From Sacculina carcini (lineage: Eukaryota; Arthropoda; Thecostraca; Sacculinidae): a stretch of 64,000 bases of DNA. The notes beneath the pieces are model-generated. The model did not search any database, was not told the DNA's origin, and was given only the letters and a program-made list of their open reading frames with translations. Position 1 is the stretch's first letter. Every line of letters begins with the position of its first letter. The stretch covers positions 2,540,579 through 2,604,578 of the forward strand of contig OU696587.1 in NCBI GenBank assembly GCA_916048095.2. Reading direction: 5' to 3'. Shown one piece after another: positions 34,246 to 43,516 of this stretch. Both the position numbers and the translations under genes were made by a program.

Positions 34246-36520
34246 ATGGGATGTGAGTAATTTATAATAACTTATAATTAATTGATTGTTTTTTGGTTGT
34301 TCAAAGTCTTCTGTTTCAGTTGTTTGAGTTCCATTTAGCTCCCGAGTAGCTGAGTGACTTACCTGGTGTATGAGAGTATTGTTGCTCTAGCGAGGCCTCA
34401 CACAAGTTCGCCTATGTAATTCTCTCTACAGTTCACTGGAAGTTATCGCTGTAGGTAGATATACGTCGACACACGCCAGATTATATCAGAAGTTCGTGCA
34501 CACTTGGAACTCACTCGGTTGGGTGGGGCCCAAATTGACGTTCGCGCGAACGGCTGCAACCTGCCGGCTTTCTTGAATTGCTGGCCCAGTTATTGCGGCT
34601 AAAACACGGACAATCGCTTTTTTGTGCGTGAAATCCATGCTTCTGTTGTCGAACGATATATATCTGTGTTCGTGGCAGCTCACCTCAGCTCGCAGCCGCG
34701 TTTTGTCAGCTCTGGCGACGGTGACGTACCTGAAGGAGCGCTGGTGTGCGGTCAGGGAGCATCTGGCGACGAGTACGTGGGCCGCGTCTATCACGACGGC
34801 TGCATGCTGATTGGTCGCGTGGTGCCTGAAGATAAGATGTGCTACGTCGGCTACCGCGGCGAACAAATTGGCATCAACAAGTATCAGGCTAGTATTATCA
34901 CATATCAGGCTAGTATTATCTCATGTCAGGCTAGTATTATCTCATGTCAGGCTAGGTTGTGGGGTCAAAAATACAGAGGAACTTATGAAGCCAAATCGGT
35001 TTGTTCTTATTGTTGATGTTGTATTTGTTTGTGATGGAGGCGTGCTTGATTGTCGTGGTTATTAAGCCTGCTCATCTTCTGATGTTTCTCTCCCGCTCTT
35101 CCCTCGACGTTGGCGGCAGAATGTGGTGGATCAGTAGAAATATGTCTGGTGGGAGTTGACGTGCGGATTGGTGAGTTGGTGCGTGTTATTATTGGTCTAG
35201 AATGAGACGGCGCGCAGTCGGGTTGATGTATCAATCACTCATTATCGATGTCACTGTAATGCTCACCAATCACTCAATTGCTGCATGTGTAACCAGGTTA
35301 CACATTACCTCACCTTACTTTGGTGAGGTAAGGTTGAGTTGAGTTGGGTTACAGAGTTTGGGATTATGAGTTTGTCTAGACCTCGTCTCATGCCATATAA
35401 GGCTGTGGCAGCAATAACACGCAGCTGAATTGTCACGATGTACTGCGATGAAACGACACGAGCAAGTGAATGAGTGACGATAAAGTAACACAAGAACAGT
35501 ACACACGTAACACACACACATACATACATACAAATATACATGCACACTTCCACACACGTAGCTATTTGCTAGCTATTCTGTAGCTATTTGTCGTAGTTAC
35601 AGTGTATTTGCAATACACTGTAACTAACTACACTGCCACAACTGTACAGTACTGTATTAGTCGTACAATTCATGTGTAGTTAGTTAGTTAGTTAGGTTGA
35701 TCAGTAGAAATATGACTGGTGGGAGTTGACGTGCGGATTGGTGAGTTGTTGCGTGTATTATTGTTGAATGAATTGGTCTAGAATGAGACGGCGCGCAGTC
35801 GGGTGGATGTATCAATCACTCATTTATTCATGTGTGTCAGGTGCTGGTGGCCAGTGAGAGTGAGGTAGAGTTTGTGGAGGCGGCCGAGGGCGAGGTGCCC
35901 CGGGGCGCTATCATTGCCGGCCACAATCAGGAGAACAAGCCGCTGTATGTGGCGCGCGCCGAACATGACGGAGCCACGTGCGCCGGAAATGTAAGTAATT
36001 GCTGACACTGTCATTTAGTAGATTATTTGCAATTTTTATTTATATCTTTTACTTAATTATGTAAGAATATAAATTAATGATTCAAGTGAGTAATGTTGAG
36101 AATTATAGGTAGTTTTAATAGTGAAGTTTAAATACTTATAAATAAATAATATAAATATACTCACTGAATTTATATTATTAAATGCTTAATTTCTCCTAAT
36201 TCTTACTAAGTATTTATTATTTATAGTAGTGTCATAATCAGGTTATTTGGCGGAAGTGTTTTTATCAATCACGCACGTTCAATTTGAAGTCGCCGCATGA
36301 ACCCTGATTGTTGACACAGTGGGCTTGAAGTTCAACACCATCGTCATAATCATAGTGGTGAAACAGGCAATATGCGATATGATACAGTGACGCGGACCAT
36401 TGTGTGTTGTGTTGATAGTTGAACCCGGAGTATGAGAGTGTGTATGTGGCGCACGACGGGGAAGAGCACACATTGAAGCAGTATCAAGTGCTCTGTGCCA
36501 AACACGTCATACTGCAGTAA
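34246..36520 (+). CDS. DM9-repeat (DUF3421) protein, right copy, four exons
   Basis: Exons are 34246-34252 (ATGGGAT, then GTGAGT), 34679-34887, 35841-35990 and 36419-36520 (stop TAA). Together they encode 155 residues forming two DM9 repeats. The first runs from SSGDGDVPEGALVCG through EYVGRVYHDGCMLIG to GEQIGINKYQ. The second runs from VLVASESEVEFVEAAEGE through PLYVARAEHDG and YESVYVAHDGEEH to LKQYQVLCAK. Exon lengths and phases of exons 1-3 equal those of the left copy. The second intron has a GC donor (GCTAGT) in a 21-base tandem repeat. DM9 proteins are small soluble proteins, reported in some molluscs as lectin-like. The first exon is an inference from phase, donor quality and the paralogue; exons 2-4 are firm. 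Confidence 0.82.
34885..34950 (+). repeat. 21-base tandem repeat that copies the exon 2 splice donor
   Basis: CAGGCTAGTATTATC recurs at 34885, 34906 and 34927, with a partial copy at 34948. Each copy carries the CAG/GCTAG donor context. Each unit is 21 bases with no stop in the exon frame, so use of a later donor would add 7 residues per unit without a frameshift. Confidence 0.85.
35126..35245 (+). repeat. Direct repeat, first copy, in DM9 intron 2
   Basis: The sequence from GATCAGTAGAAATATG through GAGACGGCGCGCAGTCGGGT to CAATCACTCAT returns at 35697-35822 with few changes. The pair brackets the inverted LTR fragment. Confidence 0.8.
35305..35557 (-). repeat. Inverted LTR fragment of element D family
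   Basis: It is the reverse complement of 33807-34048, including both LTR and non-LTR flank. It starts within the LTR and has no target duplication, so it arose by duplication rather than by a new insertion. Confidence 0.8.
35595..35625. repeat. Perfect 14-base hairpin
   Basis: AGTTACAGTGTATT and AATACACTGTAACT are exact inverted repeats around a 3-base loop (TGC). It lies in DM9 intron 2 between the inverted LTR fragment and the second direct repeat. Confidence 0.85.
35697..35822 (+). repeat. Direct repeat, second copy, in DM9 intron 2
   Basis: It is the partner of 35126-35245. It ends 18 bases before the acceptor of exon 3. Confidence 0.8.
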
Positions 36521-37709
36521 CACCAGCTCGCACAGCTAACAAACACTCACTATTGACATGCGCCGTTTCTATTTCGCCAATAATATTGAACACTGTTACA
36601 ACTGCGGCTTTCTGCACATCTTCAGTGTGATAGTGCTGATTTATTTTTTCATATATATAACCAGTATTAGTTGTGCAATTTGGCTGATAAAGTTGGTGTG
36701 TGTGGTGGCGGTGGTTTGTGTGGTGGCGGTGGTGTGTGCAATAACCTGCTATGTGCCTATCAATTACGACTGTCCACTTTTATTAAGGCTAATCTTGAAT
36801 CATATCGTGCTGTTTTCGTGTTAACCACACAATCAATGCAATACACGCTCAACTGTGTGTGTAGTGTTTCACGTGTGTATGCGTGTATGTGTGTAACTGC
36901 ATGTATATCTAGACAAAGACACACACACACAAGCTGTTTATTGCGAGAAAAAACCGCGTCATTTTCATTCAAGCCCACGTGACGAGTCCTGGTGTCGTGA
37001 ATACATTGATTAAAATAGTCAGTACAAAATACACACGAAGCGTTCTTATATAATTACATTATTGTAATGTAATATAATGTTGCATTACCACAGCTCAGTG
37101 CATAAGATATGTCCACATACACACATGTCGAACAATTAGCTCACATGATCGCCGGTTAAAGGTTGCGTGCGAGCCAGAATTGTGTCAAACTGAACTGCTG
37201 AACAAGTCTGGCATCTTATTCAGCAAGATGTTGTCCACGTCACTGAACACACACACACACACGAGACATACAGACAATAAGACACACTTAGCTCTGGGCG
37301 TGTAGGCGAACTGATGTTACAATTATAGCATGTGACGATACACCGCGACATGACCGATTGCCTAGCAAATTGCCCGATAATTGCACGATGTCTTATAGCG
37401 CAATGAACTCAGTCCAGAGCGGCGCTACAAAGTTCTACTCGAGACAGGGCGGAAAATTATCAAGCAGCTTGCTGAAAGACCTCCCCGGAATATTTCTAGG
37501 GGAATAATAAACTGCACGTACAGGCCGCCGCTCGTGAGTAACTATCAGTTGTTATGAGGCAGGTTTCAGGCTGGGGTTCATCCTTATCATGCAGTATAAC
37601 GGACGGGAACAAGTCGTGTGGTGGCAAGCGCCAATCATAATGTATCACAATGATACATATCTAAACACCGCACGTGTGTGTACGCTATCATTATTATCAT
37701 TAATTACAG
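36521..37709. other. Intergenic stretch, no recognised gene
   Basis: AT-rich and GT-rich sequence. A hydrophobic open frame of 88 codons (36558-36824) lies partly over a GTGGTGGCGGTGG run and is not convincing. No repeat ends were found. Confidence 0.45.
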
Positions 37710-37855
37710 GCAAATACAGTGCTATGGGAAGAGTGCAAGCACTATTACCACCCTGCGATGGCCCCATGTACCGCAAGCAACCAACAGATTTAGAGATACA
37801 GATAGTTCGAAAAATAAAGGTTTTAGTCAGAATGATGAAAAATAATGAACGATGA
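37710..37855 (+). other. Exon-like conserved segment (copy 2), function unknown
   Basis: An acceptor-like ATTATCATTAATTACAG precedes GCAAATACAGTGCTATGGGA, the start of the segment also found on the minus strand at 3199-3096. The frame KYSAMGRVQALLPPCDGPMY runs open for about 48 codons to a stop at 37855. Protein-level differences from copy 1 are G/D, F/P, F/Y, R/Q and K/T. It lies between the DM9 gene and VPS18. I cannot name the product. Confidence 0.45.
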
Positions 37856-38028
37856 ACTAAATAGAATTATCAAATCAAAATGCTAAATAAAAGTGCATAT
37901 ATACAATCGTGCAACAGACGGATTAATATGATATACGAGTAACGCAAAAATCAACTAGAAACTTGTGAGGATAAAGAGCAAAATGAATGAGCCTGAAAGA
38001 GTAGTTGGTGTGAGATTATCTAGAGTAG

Positions 38029-41000
38029 TTAGTGAGAGGTCAATGACCTGATGAGGTAGTCGCCACAGACGAGGCACTGAGTCGCTGCAGCATCTGCCAG
38101 ATCTGCACCCGCACTTGCACCTGACATCTGCACATACAAACCAATAACAACAACAGCTGTATACACTACTACCACTAAACACAAACAGTACATAAGACCG
38201 GCGATTGAATATGCTAGCCCCGCATGGGCTATCTCGCAACACGCCACACAAACACACTTCAAAACACTGCACTCAGAACCATCACAGGATGCACAGTCAC
38301 CACACCAGTAGACCACCTCCATCACGAAACAAAAATCCTGAAACTGAAACACCACCTAGACATGAGAGTCACACACACACACTCGCAGCAGCAGTCACCA
38401 ACACAGCACATCCACTACCTCACCTCACAACACAAGAAAACACAAACAGAAACATAAAAACAACACCAAGCACACTTTACCATAGACAAAATTTCACATC
38501 GCTTCCACCAGCTCCCCCACGCACATCAATCAAGAAACACATACACACAGAGATCGCACGGAAAGCCATACACTCACTACAACACAATACACTCCTACAA
38601 AGACACCCACCGGAACATACACAAATCAGAAAACACACTCACACACGAAAAGAAGGTGCATCTGGCCAGGTTGAGATGCGGTCATCATCCTGCCCTTCTG
38701 TCATATCAGAAAAGGTTGAATGACTCAATCGATGACACCTGTCCAGATTGCAATTCAGCACCAAACACAATCACACACATCATGCAACACTGCACAGCAC
38801 ACACACAACGCAGACGCCAACACAAAATCAATTCAGTCAGGGACCTGTGGAACAACCCGGTCGGTGCCGTGTCTTTCCTCAGGAGCTCGAGGTTGCTCGG
38901 CCAGACAACCTGAGGAACAACAACAACAACAACAGCTGCAGTACAACTGCGCAAAATCACCGTCCACCTGATAAAAGACCCTGAGTCCGAGTACTGGCAA
39001 ATTACATAACTAGAACATGCAGCAATGTTACAGTTTGGCCACCACTGGACCTTATCAACCCTCATGTTACAGCTCCACATGCTATCACTGAACTGCACAC
39101 ACACACACACACGGACGCGCATCATAGCGAAGACCATTGTTATAGCGCAGTGGGAGCCGAGAACAAGCGAAGTTTACAGCGATTCTCACACAGATGGGCA
39201 ATATAACAGAGGCAGCGCCAAGTGGGGGCTTGGAGGGGCTGAAGCCAGCCAAAAACGTACCAAGCCTCTCTGAGCCCCTCACGAATCCTGACTGAACATG
39301 TCGAGTTTAGTTCCTCATGTTTTGCCAAGACCCATCTTTTTCTTTGGCCCCTCGAGCCCCCACCTGAAAAATCCTGGCGCCGCCACTGGAACGTAAGAAT
39401 AACACAGCTGATCATATAAATATATGCACATACACACGTTGTTAACTTTACGCAGATACAGAAAATAGCACATAAGTCACTATGTCACACGCACACAGCG
39501 AGAGGAAGCCGCATTACATACACACAAAACACCACTGTTTCACTGGCCGCCTCACCTGCTTGAATTCGTGTCGTGAACTCAGCTCGGACATCACACAGTG
39601 CCGGTGAAACGCGTGTCGACAAGGAAACACCAGCAGAGCCGCCGCTGTCACGCCGCCGCCGCCCGCCGTCGTAGAGGGCGCCAGCAGCGCGCCGCCACAC
39701 ACACGACACGAGTCGTCCGCCTGCAGCAGCGTGTGACGACGCGACAGTGCCGCCATCTCGCGGCGTAACACGTCACTAGCCTCGGCAGCCTCGTTCATCT
39801 CGGCGCGCAGTCGCTCCGTTTGCTCGTTATACGCCTGCCACACCACACCGCCGTCTCACTAGACAATATTGCCCACTGCACGCAATAACTCCGCTAACTA
39901 GCACAGTACATACCATAAAGGTTAAACGCCTCTAGTGACAGCTGCTACACTGGACAAGCCCGAGCTTATGAACACACAGGTATGCCCCGTGCAGCTCGAT
40001 ACCGCCGCAGAGTGGACCCTCTCCACGCTATGACACCACGAGGACGGAATACGTATTAGAGAGCCACCTCCTCAAAATGCATGGCTCAACACATGACTGA
40101 TATGACTGAAGCATGGAAAATTACGACCCTGATTCCGCTGCCAAAGTCAGGCGAAACATCTAATCCGGCTAATACGCGTCCAATCTCCCTGCTGTGCAGC
40201 ATCAGCAAACTTTTGGAGCGAGTGGTCAGCGATCAGTTGGTGAAATATATGACGGAGCACAGTCTACTCTCTCCCAATCAGTTCGCATATCGCCGGCACC
40301 GGTCTACGGAGCACATGTTGTTGGCAATGACAGACCACATCGTGCAGGCCGTGGACACACGGAAGATATCAGCAGTTGTGTTATTTGACATCAGCGGAGC
40401 TTTCGACTGCGTAAATCACAAGTCACTGTGTGCACAACTGCAGTGTTACGGTATTCAGCCGGCGTGGTTTGAGAGCTACCTAAGTGGACGTCAACAAATA
40501 GTTAGAAACGGGACTGAGAAACGACAGCTGAGACATGGTGTACCTCAGGGCTCTGTGCTGGGTCCTCTTCTCTACATTTTGGCAGTCAACGATGCTGAGA
40601 ACCACATCCCGTTCGGCAGAACTTTCAGCTACGCTGATGATACGTTTCTTGTGTTGACGGCGGCCTGCTCTCCCATTGGTATTCAAGAAATGGTTTCGTA
40701 GATGCACGTAAGCACGCAGGCTTTTCGCAATTGGCTTGCCAGTAATGGTTTCCTGATGAACAGTGAGAAGACATCCCTTGTGATTTGCGGTACTCGTGTC
40801 TCCATCCAACGCTGTGAGTCTGTCCGGCTACATCTGTCAAATAGCTGCATTTCACCGAGGCCGAGTTTGCGCGTTTTGGGAGTCACCCTGGACAGTCAGC
40901 TCACCTGGGGATGTCATGTGATGGACTTGGTAAAGCGCTGCAACTGCATACTGATCTCCATCAGCCGAATCAAGAGACAGCTGACATCCGAGGTAATAAA

Positions 41001-41651
41001 CAGACTAGTTGTTGCCCACATCTTCTCCAGGATACAGTACTGCATGTCTGTCTGGGGTGGGTTGTCAGAGTCTGACAAAGAGAAGATCAGCAGGATCATG
41101 CGGTTTGCCGCCCGCCTGACTTGTGGTCTAAGGAAGTACGACCATGTCACGCCAGCTCTCAGGAGTCTCGGGTGGCCGACAGTTGAAGCCATGGTCAGAA
41201 ACCGTGACCTAAAAAATGTAACGAGAGCTCTGCAAGAAGATCACGCTCCGCCGTGTCTCACTGACATGTTTAGCAGGAGGAACAAGGTGTCAGCGCGTAG
41301 TACCCGTTCCATAGAATGTGGATTGTTGCACCTGCCCAGGGCCCGACGAGAGGCTACCAAACGCCCTTTCAGGTGTCGCACAGCGCGGGCTTACAATGAG
41401 GTCGCCAGAAATTGAGCTTTATCCATTTTCTTTTTTTTACACTTCATTCCGTTTAATATTTTTATTGTTTAGTTTTATAGTTTTCGATATCACCCTACGT
41501 CGACTCCACCAATTTTTTATTATCATTATTTTTTATATATACTCATTTTATCTTTAATTGTTGTTTTAATTGTATTGCAAAATTGCCCATGTGTCATGTT
41601 CTAATTTGTATTGTAAATTGCCAATTAAAAACCGTTTCGGATTGACAATAT

Positions 41652-41689
<38 letters not shown>

Positions 41690-42478
41690 ACCTGCTACCA
41701 TTTACTGCTGGGTGGACAGGGGCTGTGCGATTATAGAATTCACCCATAGAAATTCTCCTCTGCCGGGTTTCGAGCCACGGACCTCTCGTTTGTGAGGCGA
41801 GTGTGCTACCACTACACCACGGAGTCCAACAAAGTGTGCTCCGCTAATTGAAGCACAGTACACACAATAGCTCCACTTGTTTGCAGGATACCGAAACACT
41901 CGGTAAATATCGTGAATATTGCAAGCAAATTTGTTGACTAGTTGGCTAGTTGGTGATAGACAAGGAGCCGGATGATCGTGAAATAATACGCAACTTCTCT
42001 ACTGGTCGACGCCACGCTGTAGACATTTGGGGTGCGATGGTGTCATGAACAAGCGAGTGCACTGATATATGTGTGGATTTAACTATTAACATGTTCACTA
42101 ATTAAATATGTGTAAATGTAGATACATTGATATGTGTAAATATATGTAAATATAAACTGGTTATTTGAGCGCCAAACAAAGACACTGTTGTGTGATTACA
42201 GGTTGAAAAATACACAAAACATCAGGAAGTGCCGTCGTGAGCGGCTGCAGTTCAGGAGGCACGTGGAAAATCTCCCTCACACACAACAACAAGCAGACAC
42301 TCGTCACTGCGATCACACAGACTCACCTGGAGCGAGGAGCAGATGGTGTCCTTGAAGTCGTCGATGGTGACGAAGTCGGGGAAGAAAGGCAGCACGTCCT
42401 CGATGCTCAGCAGAGGACACTCGGACAGAAACTGCATGGCTCTCTGAACACCCTGGTCCCGCTGAATGGTGTGCTTGG

Positions 42479-42525
<47 letters not shown>

Positions 42526-42851
42526 ACAACGCCACCAACAACAACTGAAAATGTGACAATCCACAAACCTCTTGAGATCGCGCACGATAGTCTCTAAACG
42601 AGAAGAATAATTATCCTTTTATCTGAGAATTATTATTAGGAGAGATGGGGTAATATCAGGTGTCTTCATAAAACTGGCATTTTATGTGACTGATATATCA
42701 GTTAACATCATATAACTGAAATTGTATATCAGTTATATGATTGTAGCGTGATCCAATAACCGCGGCAAAAACAAGGGAAATATAATAATTTACCAATGAG
42801 AAGCCAGAGCCGCTTGCTGAGGTCCTCATCCTTCAAACGACTGTTGGCCAC
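38029..42851 (-). CDS. VPS18: VPS18 homologue, 3' exons (RING end)
   Basis: Four minus-strand exons join in phase. They are 42851-42794 (VANSRLKDEDLSKRLWLLI), 42478-42327 (SECPLLSIEDVLPFFPDFVT, TICSSLQ), 39834-39556 (coiled coil AYNEQTERLRAEMNEAAEAS, then RING Cys/His CRVCGGALL and FPCRHAFHRHC) and 38127-38029 (TQCLVCGDYLIRS). The block PLL.IEDVLPFFPDFVTI.DF is diagnostic of Vps18, a core subunit of the HOPS and CORVET tethering complexes at late endosomes and lysosomes. The RING loop has a Gly/Ala-rich insertion (STTAGGGGVTAAALL). The protein ends after LIRSLTSH if the last exon is read to its stop; a further 3' exon is possible. Exons for the N-terminal beta-propeller and most of the helical solenoid are not seen upstream before 43226. 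Confidence 0.85.
38210..38990 (+). pseudogene. LINE RT C-terminal fragment (jockey-like) with (CAA)n
   Basis: Broken frames contain LQNTALRTITGCTVTTPVDH, then VHLARLRCGHHPALLSYQKR, DTCPDCNSAPNTITHIMQHC and DLWNNPVGAVSFLRSSRLLG. This is the common C-terminal region of apurinic-endonuclease LINEs of the jockey type, with a Cys-rich site ahead of a D-L-W-x-x-P motif. It ends near an (AAC)n run at 38911-38934. It lies in the VPS18 intron between exons at 38127 and 39556, in the opposite orientation to the gene. Confidence 0.7.
39207..39388. mobile_element. hAT-type MITE, copy 6
   Basis: The ends CAGAGGCAGCGCCAAG and CTGGCGCCGCCACTG match the family. The interior shares TCGAGTTTAGTTCCTCATG with the others in drifted form. 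The flanking 8-mers (CAATATAA and GAACGTAA) agree at five of eight positions. It lies in a VPS18 intron. Confidence 0.65.
39960..41691 (+). mobile_element. CR1/L2-like LINE, 5'-truncated, with (GAT)n tail
   Basis: RT motifs run in one phase, interrupted by a single stop at 40699-40701: ITTLIPLPKSGE, NTRPISLLCSISKLLERV, SPNQFAYRRHRSTEHMLL, VLFDISGAFDCVNH, LRHGVPQGSVLGPLLY and FSYADDTFLV. The thumb and C-terminal region follow up to 41415 (RCRTARAYNEVARN). A 3' untranslated region of about 230 bases ends in (TGA/GAT)n at 41653-41691. The endonuclease domain is absent. Domain pattern and microsatellite tail fit CR1/L2-group LINEs. It lies in a VPS18 intron, opposite to the gene. Confidence 0.8.
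41692..41827 (-). mobile_element. tRNA-Val-like SINE head or tRNA pseudogene
   Basis: On the minus strand 41827-41755 resembles tRNA-Val(CAC): GGACTCC, then GTGGTGTAGTGGTAGCAC and CTCGCCTCACAAACGAG with CAC in the anticodon loop, and CTCGAAACC in the T loop. The T stem and acceptor stem no longer pair fully. The body continues to 41692 and meets the (GAT)n tail of the LINE. It is best read as a tRNA-derived SINE next to the LINE tail. Confidence 0.65.
42480..42523. repeat. (CA)n microsatellite serving as a splice acceptor tract
   Basis: About 20 CA units lie immediately upstream (on the minus strand) of the VPS18 exon at 42478. The acceptor therefore reads (GT)n then GCAG. Confidence 0.85.
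42707..42741. repeat. 13-base hairpin in VPS18 intron
   Basis: ATCATATAACTGA and TCAGTTATATGAT are exact inverted repeats around a 9-base loop. Confidence 0.75.
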
Positions 42852-43225
42852 CTGCCATCACACACCGATCACCGCAATGAACCGGACCGCACAAAAAGAC
42901 TATCAAACAAAGTGTGGGACATTTATAAAAAAGAGTATACACGAGGAGATTACTCGATAAGGAGATTACAGACGAAGCACCGTTCATCAATACGAATATA
43001 ACTGTACAAATAACGGCACCGTGGCGATTTGGAAACCTCGGCGTTTAAGGCGAATTGAAACTCCAGTGCTCAAAAGCAAGGGCGTAGATTTGTGTCGAGG
43101 CTCGGGGGTGGCACCCATCATGTATTATTGTTCCAGGATAACTCAGTTGGTCGATTACATGACATTCTAAACCATTTTCGGCCTATTGAAATTACAACAT
43201 ACATAAATAGTTCAGTAAAACCCCT
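42852..43225. other. VPS18 intron side and a small inverted-repeat element
   Basis: No further VPS18 exon is seen. The stretch 43080-43242 starts AAGGGCGTAGATTTG and ends GGATCTACGCCC, an inverted-repeat pair typical of a hAT-type MITE. Its right end marks the left limit of the segmental duplication shared with 61078. Confidence 0.5.
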
Positions 43226-43516
43226 ACCCCGGATCTACGCCCATCTTTCACATATTCCGTGACAACCTAACAGTTTTTATTATCGAGCGGTTAGGGACCA
43301 ATCACGTTATCCAACCAAACAACGTGGTGTTATCCCCGAGTTACACACGGCGGCGTGTCTCGGTATTGGCGACAGAATAATCGCAACTGTTCAGTTCAAT
43401 CACAATGTTTCTACACATTCATCATATGACTGAGTGAGTAGAGGATGTCAGTGCATTTGGAGATGTAAGTGCTAGTGTTCGTGTGTGTGTGTGTAAGCGT
43501 GTGCGTGTGTATGTGT
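43226..43516 (+). repeat. Segmental duplication, left block, copy 1
   Basis: It is near-identical to 61078-61365 (GTGACAACCTAACAGTTTTT and CAACGTGGTGTTATCCCCGA among shared words). In copy 1 the block ends in a (GT)n tract where the PHD/RT LINE is inserted; in copy 2 the same tract is uninterrupted. Confidence 0.85.

Noticed and set aside
36558-36824. Small hydrophobic protein
   Set aside because: Hydrophobicity comes largely from GTGGTGGCGGTGG and TTTATT runs; no splice or start context and no paralogue.
41755-41827. A functional tRNA-Val(CAC)
   Set aside because: T and acceptor stems are mismatched and a repeat body follows it.
42252-42585. Cys/Val-rich protein from the (GT)n region
   Set aside because: The CV repeats are a translated microsatellite; the real coding part is the VPS18 exon 42478-42327.
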